Assembly: GCF_036324505.1 (NCBI RefSeq)
Contig: NC_086368.1
Location: 15,100,921 to 15,164,920, forward strand
Length of the DNA stretch: 64,000 nt
Source: Eleginops maclovinus
Lineage: Eukaryota; Chordata; Actinopteri; Perciformes; Eleginopidae
Direction: 5' to 3'
In this document: positions 1-64,000 of the stretch, piece after piece
Numbering within the stretch: position 1 is the stretch's first letter
How the letters are laid out: each line of letters starts with the position of its first letter
Made by a program: the position numbers and the translations under genes
The notes under the pieces: generated by a model
Databases searched by the model: none
The model's input: the letters and a program-made list of their open reading frames with translations, nothing else
Told to the model about the DNA's origin: nothing

Positions 1-525
1 TGATGTCAGCACTAACCTTTGAACCAGTAATGACCTCTCTACCAAGATTCTACACAATCCATTTCATTATTTGACCCTGCTGCAAGACCTTCTGCCCCCA
101 TTTGGTTTTCATCATAACTCTGTGAGATGTTACAAGAACTTGAGAAAGTACCCAACGTTACTGTATGGAACAAACAAAGCAGGGCATGCAATGTATAACA
201 AAATAATCCTTTAATATAATAAACTACTCATCAAAATCAGTCAGTGTCCGTTAAACATCTCCATATACTGCAGATATAACTGTCATTATTTACTCCAACA
301 ATGCTGCGTCTGCAAACTCACGAATTCACACTGTGGAGGCACCACTGACCGTTCTGCTGCAATGGCAGATGTGTTCTCCATATGTTGATAATATTATACT
401 AAATATTGTTGCTAGGGCTAATATTACTCAAACTAAGCGAATTATGGACTGGTAAGTATAAGCAGCTCCGTTATTATGTGAAACAATAAAGTATAACAAG
501 GATGTCAAACAGAAAACAAACTCAC
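1..525. other. Left-edge non-coding stretch, probably intron
   Basis: No coding segment was recognised on either strand. If the two candidate exons at 526-559 and 674-880 are real, this is the intron that follows the second exon of a minus-strand gene leaving the window on the left. Confidence 0.35.
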
Positions 526-559
526 CATTTCTTCTCCTCTCATTTGTAAAACTCAGATT
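526..559 (-). other. Candidate small exon 2 of an unidentified minus-strand gene
   Basis: On the minus strand, a 34-bp segment is preceded by a pyrimidine-containing acceptor ending ttttttgcag (weakened by interspersed purines further upstream) and followed by a donor reading gtgagttt. It lies just downstream of a second segment with a perfect donor (674). The segment contains two ATG triplets, the last directly at the donor, so it may be 5' UTR or hold a start codon. I do not recognise the gene. From the order of genes in human 3p21.31 a sema3b- or lsmem2-like gene would be expected next to gnai2, but nothing in this exon proves it. Confidence 0.35.
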
Positions 560-673
560 CTGCAAAAAGAAAGAAGAAAGAACGTTTAAAAACAAATCCA
601 CAGACAGGCTTATCATTCCGTAAGAAAAAACACAACAGCGTGTCCAAAGTAGGCAACACAAGCACACACTCAC

Positions 674-880
674 TTCTGATATGGCACTCTCTGTCCAAAG
701 CAGGTCATATATCCCATAAGCAGAGTTAAGCGTCCCGGTTCTTTCAGAAGGTGCTACGGTGTGAGGGGACCTGCAGCTGACTCCTGAACAGAGGTGGATG
801 TGCTGAGTGACTCTTTAGTCTTGCTCGCCTTCTTTTACAGCTCCGCGCCCTGCTGCCAGTTACCGTGCATCGTGTCTGAA
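674..880 (-). other. Candidate first (non-coding) exon of the same minus-strand gene
   Basis: The minus strand reads into a strong donor (exon ending ATCAGAA, then gtgagtgtgtg) at 673/674. The segment is richer in G+C and CpG than its surroundings and lies just downstream of a CCAAT box. No long open frame crosses it, so it would be 5' UTR. The right boundary (transcription start) is a guess, limited by the CCAAT box at 885-889. Confidence 0.4.
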
Positions 881-896
881 TGAGCCAATCAGAGCG
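881..896 (-). promoter_or_regulatory. NF-Y-type CCAAT box of the left-hand gene
   Basis: The plus strand reads gagccaatcagagcg, a very good match to the NF-Y site consensus (RRCCAATCAG). It is inverted relative to the candidate first exon, which is common because NF-Y works in both orientations. No TATA box is evident. It supports a promoter firing leftward. Confidence 0.4.
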
Positions 897-900
897 CAGG

Positions 901-3900
901 ACTCACACGCAGCTCTTTTACAGACCCTCCTTCTTGTGCAGATGAACACAGCTGCAAGAGATGTGAGATAGGATACATCAGTCACATACATTGAATTTAA
1001 ATCAATAAACGATAAACATTCCTCACTTTAAACTTGATATTGTGGTTTCAGGCACTGTCTCGTAGAAATAAGGTTAATTTTAAACGTCACATGTATTTAT
1101 TTGATGCTGAAATGACATCATGCTTAGGCTTTGAGTTGGTTTATATCTTAATGCTTCGCCTTAGCATGTTGTCTGTCTACTATGATTTTTTGTCAGCAAT
1201 GTGCAGACAAAAGCATGATCTTAAAAACAATAAAGATATATTGTGTTTACCACTCTAGAATAATTAGAATGCCTTCAAATAATCACATTTGAATCTGTGG
1301 TTTCATTTCTTCTTCAGCCTTTAATCAATAGTCTGTGAATTAAATGAATTGAGTACTTTTTGAATCAGTTATGAGGCATTTGAGTGTGGTATTCAAAATG
1401 ACTTAAATGCAGGCAATATCTATCATATCACTCCTTTTTCTTTCACGTGATTGTTTTAGAATTGCATCGCCTAAACAACCAAACCACTTTTTTGGGCTGC
1501 TTGTCATCTGGTAGAATAAAAGAAGCTTGTCCTACTGGTGTAAATGTTAATCACTGGCTCAGAGTGTTTAAACACCTCCATGTAAATGTGATAATCCTGC
1601 ACTCATGGGCTTTGAGCCTGTAATGCTGACAGTCGTTGGGCACTCAACCTTTAATTCACACTATTCACTAAATGGATGTTTATGTAAATCTGAGAGCAAT
1701 GCATCTTTTCATTACTGTTGTGGGTAAATCCAGATCTGATGGCCTGCTGTTCCAGTGCAGATTTGTCTCCACAGCAAGGACAACATTAGCATACAGGTAC
1801 TTGCAGCATGCCCTGACCTGCTTAACTGGCTTTACCCTAACACAGCATGCTCTGGTCCTATTTTACTACTTTAGGGAGGTTTTTAGCACTTTAATACAGA
1901 AAATCTGTCTCTTTTTCAGAATTATGTCAAATAACACTAACATTGACGTCTTCTAAAAAAGAAAGCATACCACCCTAAAACCCACCAGCCCTTATTACTA
2001 TGCATTAGGTATTATGCCTGGTAATGGAATTGTGATTCTTTCAATTTTCCATACAGACTGACCTTTATTCTGAGTCTCTGTGCTTTTAGGAATCCCTAAT
2101 GGATTTAATCATTATATGAGTTGGTACCTGAACACATTAGCAGAAAGACATAGTGTAGCTCCTCCCTTTTATGTTTTTATATCTCTGCATGTCATTTCTG
2201 GCTTCAGATGACAATCAGTCATTTCAACAGATATTATTGCATTCATGGCTCATAGCTTGAATGCAAGACGAATACATTCAAAGCAACATTTCATTTTGAA
2301 AGTTTTGATCCGAAATTGGCTTAAAAAACAAATATGCTTGCTTTAAAAAATGAATTTTACTTTGAAAGATTTACAAAAATTAATACATGATAACATTTTT
2401 ACTGTTGTGTGTGCAAACAAATGCAACTCTGGTCAGTAGACAGATGTGTTGTGCCCCTGAGGGCTAGGATGAATGGTAGAGCCTTTGAGATGTAGAATTA
2501 CAGTGCCCTCTAGGGAAAAATTGCTGAAGGTTTATACAACTGAATAAAATGAATACAAGCGCAGTTGCACTTTTCCATACTTTGACACTCTGTAGGGATG
2601 ATAGTGTTTTTTTTATCTGTTGCTTGATCTGCTCATGTTTTAATTGTTGTATTGGTTATTTGTTATATATATATATTCGGTATATATATCCTTGAAAAAG
2701 ACAAAGCATTGTACTTTAGATAAATTAAAAGAGTATAAATTAACAATTCAAAATGTAAACACCTCAATAGAAGTAAAATAGCATTAAAAAAGAAGAAAAT
2801 GTACATGTTATCACCGTTCATTTTTATTAGTGTATTCCTGTGAAATGTTTTTTAATGCTAAGTTGAATTTAAGATCAGCAGGATTTTGTCTGTGTACCAT
2901 TGGGCAGTAAACTGGTCACGGTGGCTCACAGAGTTGGTTGAGAAAGCAACAGTTATAAAACGTTTTGGGCACCTTACCTTAATCTCACACATGTATGCAT
3001 ATTAACACATACAAGGTATATGTTATGTGCTATAACACACATATATAAACACTCGTCTTAATCTGAGTGAGTACTGGAGAGTTTCCCCCACAGAAAAACA
3101 TTAAAGGGTCCACAGACTTGTCTCACCCTCTCAAATAATGTTTTGGCACCACACTATCCCTGGGCCAGTACTTGCAGTTTTTCTTCTATGAGTGATTTCT
3201 TATCAACATATTTGTGTTTTTTGATTGCAGCAATTACAGTCCATGATCCAGACAACCTTTAAGGTCCAATGATTGATGACATTGCCCTCAGATTTAGACT
3301 CTGTCTGTTATATTTCACAATGAATAAATGCATCTTATTGTACAATGCTGCCAATTTCCCTGTCCGATATCCCTGCATTTTAAAGTAAGTCATTTGCTGT
3401 TACTTGAGCTTCATCTGTCTTGAAAAAATTAATATGGCTATTGTGGAGGGCATCTGGAGATGATTGGCAGGATGAGTGGAGGGTCATTAAGTTAAAACGA
3501 GCATTATTAATTAGCCCTATTATCCATGTGATACAGATCACACCCTGAACAAATTCCCAACCAGTACATATGCTGTTACGTTCAGACATAAAACAGATTG
3601 AAGCATATTGTAAATGTGTGTCAAACAAGGCCTTTAAATATTTGTATAACGAAAGAACAAGGTAATAGATGGTCTCCGGTAATCATACTTAATAGATACA
3701 TTTTCTGAAGGCAAAACGGAGAAACTGATGTTCGTAATAATTGATATCCGCTACATTAACAGACCACTAGATGGGGCCATTGGCCAGTTTAATTTCACTA
3801 GGAAGTGGTGCCTGCGTGAGGTCTGTATAAAACTGAATACTTATACCAAATATGTACAGGAATGTTGACATTTTCAAAAAGGCCAGGGATATAATTGTGT

Positions 3901-4138
3901 TTTCCACTACATTAAGGGAATGTACTATCATTCCTTATTTTTCATTTATGGCCACAATGTCTTGTTTTCAGATAGGTTACAAAGTCTCACTTTTGTGGAA
4001 AGTAATTATTCTAAATCCCTATACTTCACTTTTATTTATCTTTGTTTGTTTTCTAACCCTTTTGTGTAAATACATTACTGACAACTGTGAAGTTACCCAC
4101 AACATATTAAAATATCTTGCAATTAAACAAAGGAACAG
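901..4138. other. Intergenic stretch, no gene seen
   Basis: AT-rich sequence between the left-hand promoter and the 3' end of gnai2. Open frames are short, of random composition and resemble no known protein. A small AT-alternating patch lies near 2664-2688. I see no RNA gene or clear mobile element here. Confidence 0.5.
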
Positions 4139-4320
4139 GGAGGCTATGGCGCAATGGGATAGTGTGCTGATCTTCGGATCAGGAGAGAGCTGGTTCCACT
4201 GCATTCAGCATGTTGTTGTGTGCCTGGCCAAGACACTACACCCCAAATTGCTCCTGTGGGGATTGCCCACAGTATTGAATGCATGTAAATCGCTTTGGGT
4301 AAAAGCGTGACATGTACTGT
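4139..4320 (+). mobile_element. tRNA-derived SINE, about 180 bp
   Basis: The head carries an RNA polymerase III box A (tggcgcaatggg, 4147-4158) and a degenerate box B (ggttccactgc, 4192-4202), spaced as in a tRNA. Between them is the string gatcttcggatcaggagag, common in fish SINE heads. The 3' part ends in atcgctttgggtaaaagcg (4289-4307), which resembles the conserved tail of many teleost SINEs that borrow a LINE reverse transcriptase. It is a retroposed copy, not a working tRNA gene. The 152-codon open frame that runs across it is accidental. Confidence 0.7.
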
Positions 4321-4709
4321 AACGAGGGAAAAGAAACGTGCACGGGTCAGGTGATCTCTACTTTTATTTAAATTAAATCATATAGGACTTTAAAAGCATT
4401 TTAATATTTACCAAAAAACACTAACCTTTTGCTGAATTAGATTTTCGTCTCTCATTAATAATCACTATATATTCATAGGTGCTAGGCAGAAAACACAAGA
4501 AAAATATAGGCGCACAGTAGGTCAAACAGTATTGAAAGCATATCTAGGAATTGGTTGTAAACAGAAGTCAAGGCACAAACATACCGCAACAGACATGGAA
4601 ATGGTACTATAAAAATTGAGAGAATGTTAGTTACACACATACTTTAAATATCAATTTTGTCATAATTTCCCCCAGCACGTGAAGCATTTTTTTTTTTTTT
4701 CCTTTTCAG

Positions 4710-5266
4710 CATTTTAACGTTTTTTATTTTGTTTTCGTAGGAATGTTAGATCATTTGTGCAGATTACAGAGCTAATATGTTGAGTCATGCAGAACAATAT
4801 ACGGTTTGGCTATGAATGATGAACTTATGTAAACATTATTTTAAAAAAAAGCACTTTCCTTTATCAATCATATTTTATGTCCATGCCTGTGCTACATCCT
4901 TTAAAAAATAAGCTTCCTGTGATTAAAAGTTTAATAATTTGCACATCAGAACTTCTAAAAGTAAAATAAATGCATTTATATAAAAAAAGTTTTCCTTTAC
5001 CTCCTCTAGTAATTGAAAATAAAGAAAAAAAAAAGAACAGAAATAAAATTAGAAATGTTGATTTTGTGGTCATAGCCCAAAGAGTTAACAATACGAGCAA
5101 CTGGATCAGCATTTGTTGAAATTCTGCGAGGCTCGTCGGGTTTTCAGTCTCTTAGGTGTCTTTATAAAAAGCAGATCAAAGCAGAAATCGTGGTTGGCCA
5201 GTGCAGTCATTCATGATGTGTGTATACTCCCCCTTTCTTTATGGTCATCGGAACTCTTCAAGTAGT
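4710..5266 (-). other. gnai2: gnai2 exon 9, 3' UTR only
   Basis: On the minus strand an acceptor reading gtgttttttcag ends at 5267, followed by an AT-rich non-coding segment. Mammalian GNAI2 is likewise known to have a ninth exon holding only 3' UTR. The left end is set by a candidate AATAAA and is approximate. Confidence 0.55.
4723..4728 (-). terminator. gnai2: Candidate gnai2 poly(A) signal
   Basis: AATAAA on the minus strand (plus tttatt), about 540 nt into the last gnai2 exon. Another AATAAA lies at 4363-4368, so the real cleavage site is uncertain. Confidence 0.3.
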
Positions 5267-5348
5267 CTGAAAAAACACAAACACAAAAATCAGTCAATAT
5301 TTCCGACAGGCTTGAGTCAGCGACTTGCCAGGTATCCAGGTAACTCAC
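5267..5348 (-). other. gnai2: gnai2 3'-UTR intron, 82 bp
   Basis: The minus strand gives donor gtgagttacc, a branch-like ttgactgat about 20-30 nt before the end, a T-rich tract and a cag acceptor. The donor lies 25 nt after the stop codon, so the exon junction is too close to the stop (under 50-55 nt) to be expected to trigger nonsense-mediated decay. The intron position matches the known architecture of mammalian GNAI2. Confidence 0.75.
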
Positions 5349-5373
5349 CTTGACTCTTTCTGAGATTTGTTTT

Positions 5374-55660
<50,287 letters not shown>

Positions 55661-56982
55661 TCTGTTTTCTTCTAGACACAGCCTTCAAGTTAATCACGTC
55701 AACATTGAGGATGTATGTGATTCCCAGTAACGATAGAAGAGATAAGAGGTGTTTTTGTTTTTTAAGATAGGTTAACAGGTAGCTCTATTAACCAGTAGGC
55801 TACACTTTTACAACCTAGGTTGGCCTACAGTTCTTTTTTATATTGACCAAATACAGCAGTAGAACAATATTCAGTTTGTTTTCTTGTAAAGGAGTAGCTA
55901 TATCTCAGAACTTTTACAGGATGTGTATCTTGTGTATTTTGTAAATTGTGTAATTTTTCCCTTTTCCTTTTTATTTTTGAATTTTTAATATTTGGAAATG
56001 CATGCCTTTTGGGTAATATTAAAATATCTTTAGCTCTTTTCTTGCCGTAACAAATGAAAGTTTCTCCTCTGTGGGACGAATAAAGTTATTCTGATTCTGA
56101 TAGCTACAAAACATGATCTGCTTAATGTTGTTTAAACGAAAGGAAGAGTTCTTAATGCAGATATTACAAATGCAATCCAAACATAATGTTGTAGGCCCAG
56201 TAGTAGTAGCACCAATACAGAGCCATTTAAACTACTAACCAATAGCCTATTGTTGAATCTATAATAGTACTTCATATATACTTCATTAAAAAATGTGTCT
56301 ATTTCAATGTTTCAACTTAAAAGATATCCTATCGTGCAAAATCATCTGTAGGTTACCTGTAGCCTTTGAGTAAATGTATTTGGGTTAAAACATATGCCTC
56401 TGATTGTATAAAGGCAAAACTGAAACTTATCACAAAAGAAATCTGCTCTTTAAAAAAATGTAAATCCCCAATTTTTTTACATAGCTTGGTGGTCATAACG
56501 CCATAGCTGATGCCTACAACAGCTCCATAGTGTCACCTAGTGGACTGGCTACTTTTATTACACAATTCGTCTACCACAGTCTTAATAAAAGCTTATTGTG
56601 TGCATATGTATGCCTAAGACAGGCAATAGTAATTATGTGAAATACATTTCTATGCATTCGAAAATGTTATATGAATGAAATATATTTTATCTTATGGCTA
56701 CATATCACTGTTATCATCCTGCATATAATGCATATAATCTATGCATTATATTGCAATAGACTAAGGGATGTACTATATATTCAAGGTGTATTTTTTACTC
56801 AAATCTAATGCTAACATTTTCTAATTGTATCACTAACACACTAATTTGACTGGGGTTGAAAAGTTGTAGAATTGCCAATGTGTTTCAAATGTAAAGAACT
56901 GTCATACAATATTCAATCTCCTGTTTCTGGCTCACCATATCTGAAAGAAGATGAGAGATCAACGTTTTGTTACCTCATTATC
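55661..56982. other. Intergenic region between gnai2 and slc38a3
   Basis: AT-rich, without coding signal. It holds a LINE-like tail (near 56060-56102) and an 11-bp-arm palindrome at 56723-56751. Confidence 0.5.
56040..56102 (+). mobile_element. LINE-like 3' tail
   Basis: The string gtgggacgaataaagttatt followed by ctgattctga is typical of the 3' ends of fish non-LTR retroelements with an (ATTCTG)n tail. The 5' limit is unknown. Confidence 0.5.
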
Positions 56983-59771
56983 TTTATTGCAACATTGTTT
57001 ACAGTACAACTGCCAGCAACATATTAAAATATATAGAGATACAAGAAAATCAACATGAATCCAAGGACAAAAAGGTTTAAAAGCACTTTGAAAATGATTA
57101 CATTTAAAATTTTAATTGGACTAAAACTTTAATTTCTATTTACATTGTACAAACTAGATATGCATATAGAATATAAAGGGTATACATTTATATACATTAT
57201 TTATAAATGCTGGCCAATGTCAATACTTATGTTACTTTTCGATCATACACATTTCAATAAATCACACAAAGACGGAGACTTACAACACTGACGTCTAAAA
57301 AGAGGTTCTCAGAGATCATCTTATATCAGCCACCAACAAAGTGTATCCCCTAACGTTGCTGCCTGAAGTTAACTTCATTTGGGTGTGTGTTATGAGGTTA
57401 AGATGTGTGTTTATATGTGTGTCATTGAAAAACTCAGAAAGGTCAAATTAGGAACAGAAAGGTGGGGATAAATATAAGTATTGCATTGCACAACACCATA
57501 CACTACGTTATGCCCCAGTGGCTGATTCACATGATTCACTCTGCATACACATACATAAAGACAATATCTAGATACAATGGTAAACAAGGGGATTAAAAAA
57601 AGTTTCTCGTGTAACAAATTGACTGGACAATACTCACTTAACCTTTCAGCACTCACTGTAGTCTTTTGTAATAGAGTTTATAATTAAAATATATTGATAT
57701 TCAGGCAAGTACACCAACTCACTAACAAATCCGAGTTAGTAGGTAACTGTCCGCCATGAAGCAGCAAGGAAGTCAGACACAACCCGAACTATACCACTGA
57801 TCATACGCCACTAACTATAAATGACTTAAATAGGAAAAAAATCAAACTAAAATTAATAATTTGACAGGTTTTGCATTTCATCACTGGTCAGATTCAATCG
57901 AATAAACATTAAACATAACGTTTAAAACAACAGCTAAACTATCAATAGAGGGAGACAAACACTTGAATTATACTTCTGATCAGAGTATAGGTCCAGGTTT
58001 AACAACACTAATGCATATAGGTACTATAGTTGAATTACAATGGAGCCATGTTTTCTTTTATAAACAACACGGACACTTAAACACCTCCAACAGTACATCC
58101 AATTAATTATTTGTATCTACAGAAGGACCAAAGGGGGAAAATAATGATGGCAGGGGCTCATAAGAGCACAAACCTTAATGTTATTTCAAGTAATGTTTGA
58201 GAAGACATCCATATTATATCGTCAAAACATTGCTAATTTTCTCGTAATCTACATTAGATTGATTACTTCACCAAAGATTTCGGTATACAATAGATACATG
58301 CCCTTAAATCACATCTAACTAATATGTGAATTCCTCACATTTGCTTGTGTTTCAACTTATTAATGGCTAAAAGAAGTTGTGCTTATCAAAAGGAAAGTGC
58401 TTTTGCGAACCAACAACTTTTCAAGATTGTTAAAGAGACAGAAGTCCCATGTCTGTGTCATTTGTGTTAGGGATCAAGCTTGTGCTAGACACAAAACTGT
58501 TCCTAACCACTTCATTAAGTGACCCTGTTTTTGTGTGGTTATCTTTGATCACTTCCAGTAAATGTTCAGAAACAACACATAATACAGGTAAAAATACTCC
58601 CTTCTCGATCATTAAGAACACTGAGCGGTAACTTACTTCTTCTCATTTCATTTATCCATTATACAATCCACCTGATAAGGTTTTCAGTACCATTTTATCT
58701 CTACACAGTAATACTTGGAGAAAACTGCGTACTACTAGGCAGTGTTTTATGTAGTGATCTGGAGAGCCAAGAACCATTAAACAACGGTCCTGAAACCTGC
58801 CTCTCTCATACTGATCACCTCAGAGAGACCAAGCTGAGGATCATTAGTCCATACTGCATCATCTGAGGTTTTCATCAAGTACTTTATAGTAATAAGAAAA
58901 TATACATCTTTATCATCTTGTGTTGGAATGTTAGAATAAATGTGCTCTATACCACCTCCTTTCAGTGGTTTTACACCCTGCTCTGTCTGAAGTGGGAATA
59001 ATAACACCTCCAAACCTTAAAATAACCACCAGTAGCACAACTTGGTGAAGTGAGCTAAATGCTGCACACTTTTAAGAAGCAACTCAACATCTTTCCGAGC
59101 TAAGCTAAAGAGCTGAGTTTTAAGAGTTTTCTCTGCAAGAAAATTATCCACTAATCTTTTTTCTGTGAAAAACATTTTTAGTTATATATGCGAACATGTA
59201 GTTGTTGAAATAACTTATTATTAATAATAGACATAAACATCATGAAATAATTGTCTATCATTCAATAGATTTTCATCAATCAACTGTTAAAATGGAGGGG
59301 CCTCAGATCATGTATTATGTGTCAAATAGCAGTGTTCAGATCAGAGATAGGGACAACACAGAGTTGGCAAGGAGCGGCAGATGCTCACAACCAACAACAC
59401 AGGGGAAGGCATATAAAGAGAGCAGCTTTCTAAAGTGTTGCTTTTATATTCTCTTACATCCACCTCTCAAGGCACAGCCTCCAAATGTCAACAACCTATC
59501 ATCAACTTTCCAGGAAAGTCTACTGGAATGGATCGGCAGTCACTGTTTGGCAGGATGTACAGTACAGAGTAATGTCATTAGAGTGAGAGCTTTTGTGGAG
59601 AAATTGAAAACCTTCCTGAACTCTAGACTCCTTCTCTGCGGCCGAAATTCTCTAATGGAAAAGACAGGGCATTTTCAACGTTGAACATCATTCAAAGTAA
59701 AAACTGTAACATTACAACATAGATCTAAATCGACGATATAAAACCTGAAAGAAAAACACGGAGAGTGGTGC
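56965..59771 (-). other. slc38a3: Probable slc38a3 3' UTR
   Basis: 2.8 kb of AT-rich sequence after the stop codon with no splice sites or coding frames that I can support. The extent rests only on the candidate AATAAA at 56983-56988. The short open frames in it (for example 58430-58621 and 59292-59684) look random. Confidence 0.4.
56983..56988 (-). terminator. slc38a3: Candidate slc38a3 poly(A) signal
   Basis: AATAAA on the minus strand (plus tttatt), with minus-strand context gttgcaataaagataatg. It would give a 3' UTR of about 2.8 kb. Confidence 0.4.
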
Positions 59772-63229
<3,458 letters not shown>

Positions 63230-64000
63230 CTGAAAATGAACCCCAACAGGTCACCATAGATACAGCAGCACCATCCCAGACGTCCTACCACCAACCTCGC
63301 GCTTTACAGCCCATTACTCCCTCGGACACATCACAGAGAGCTAATTGTTTCCCTTTGATTAACTTGGGCCTGGCTGAGGACCAGCTTTAGCCTTTTTAAG
63401 AATGCCATACTCATAAGCTGCTAAGCAGCTGGGATTGGTCGCACTAGCCCGGGTTAGCTAAGCCTCACCCATCTTTAAGAGATGCTAATAAAGACTTGAT
63501 AGGAGCAATCTGTTTTTGCTTAAGCTCTAAAAAGTACAAGTGTTTTAATTTAAGTAATGTTATGATACAATCAAACAAATGGAATCATCTAGCTGTGATT
63601 AAGAGACCTTCTACAGTCCACTCCTGTTGTGAAGGTATGTGCTAAGTGTAAAAATGAAGAGCACAGAGAAATGCCAAGTCTTTCCCATTTCATTCATTAT
63701 TATGTCTATGGCCAACAAAGGGCACACTTGATGATCTCCCTGTTAGTACAGAATGCCAAAGCAATTGTTATTCCTCTGCAGGAGCAGACAGCTCAGGGGT
63801 CACTGTACATCTTGAGCCTTACATTAATCACAGACTAATGTCGACCGTTAACAGCTTCTGATAAAAGCCCCAATGTCGTCTTGAGTGCAACGGAGTGCTC
63901 CAAACCAGGTGCGATTTCCATGCTTGCATTGTGAACTGTCACTGGCATCATGCTAAAAATGACTAAAACATAAATTGGTGGCTGTCAGTGGACATGGCAG
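63230..64000 (-). other. slc38a3: slc38a3 intron running off the right edge
   Basis: No further slc38a3 exon was recognised up to base 64000. The next exon should end with a Gln codon before the Thr of TAYTIP. Confidence 0.7.

Noticed and set aside
428..673. 81-residue open frame on the minus strand
   Set aside because: It begins in the donor region after the candidate first exon and runs through the putative intron and splice sites; the composition looks random.
4139..4215. Possible tRNA gene
   Set aside because: The boxes are degenerate, the cloverleaf cannot be drawn convincingly and a SINE tail follows. It is a retroposon head.
3852..4310. 152-codon open frame
   Set aside because: Its second half is the SINE at 4139-4320 and the first half has no recognisable protein character.

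Overview
The window is nuclear DNA of a ray-finned (probably teleost) fish. It shows split vertebrate genes with GT-AG introns, eleven long (CA)n/(TG)n tracts in 64 kb, tRNA-derived SINEs, a pogo-type DNA transposon, a short hAT element and LINE-like 3' ends. I cannot name the species. There is no bacterial, viral or CRISPR content.

All recognised genes lie on the minus strand. From right to left: (1) 63229-59772 holds the last six coding exons (219 residues, transmembrane segments 6-11) of a system N glutamine transporter, slc38a3. Its 5' part lies beyond base 64000, and its 3' UTR probably runs to about 56970. (2) 54928-5374 is the complete coding region of gnai2, the Gi alpha-2 subunit. 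Its eight coding exons (118+43+142+161+129+130+154+191 bp = 1068 bp) give exactly 355 residues plus a stop, and every junction is GT-AG and in phase. Intron 1 is 34 kb. A ninth, non-coding exon follows an 82-bp intron that begins 25 nt after the stop codon. (3) At about 900-526 lie an NF-Y-type CCAAT box and two candidate non-coding 5' exons of a third minus-strand gene that leaves the window on the left. The order SLC38A3, GNAI2, then LSMEM2/SEMA3B on one strand is known from human 3p21.31, so the third gene may be a sema3b- or lsmem2-like gene. That identity is inference only.

Mobile DNA: intron 3 of gnai2 carries a full-length 2072-bp pogo-superfamily transposon with TA target duplications and 22/25-bp matching ends. 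It has a strong internal inverted repeat and a transposase broken by one stop and two frameshifts, with all three catalytic Asp codons kept. Intron 1 carries a 696-bp hAT element with a perfect 8-bp target duplication. SINE copies lie at 4139 and 25975.

The most interesting observation concerns splicing. In introns 4 and 5 of gnai2, long (TG)n tracts sit against the 3' splice sites. No adenosine is available at the usual branch-point distance: the nearest usable A is about 145 nt upstream in intron 4 and 185 nt upstream in intron 5. Intron 5 has no polypyrimidine tract at all, only (TG)89 followed by CAG. I see no evidence of a wholly new biological system; the rest is ordinary fish intron and intergenic sequence.
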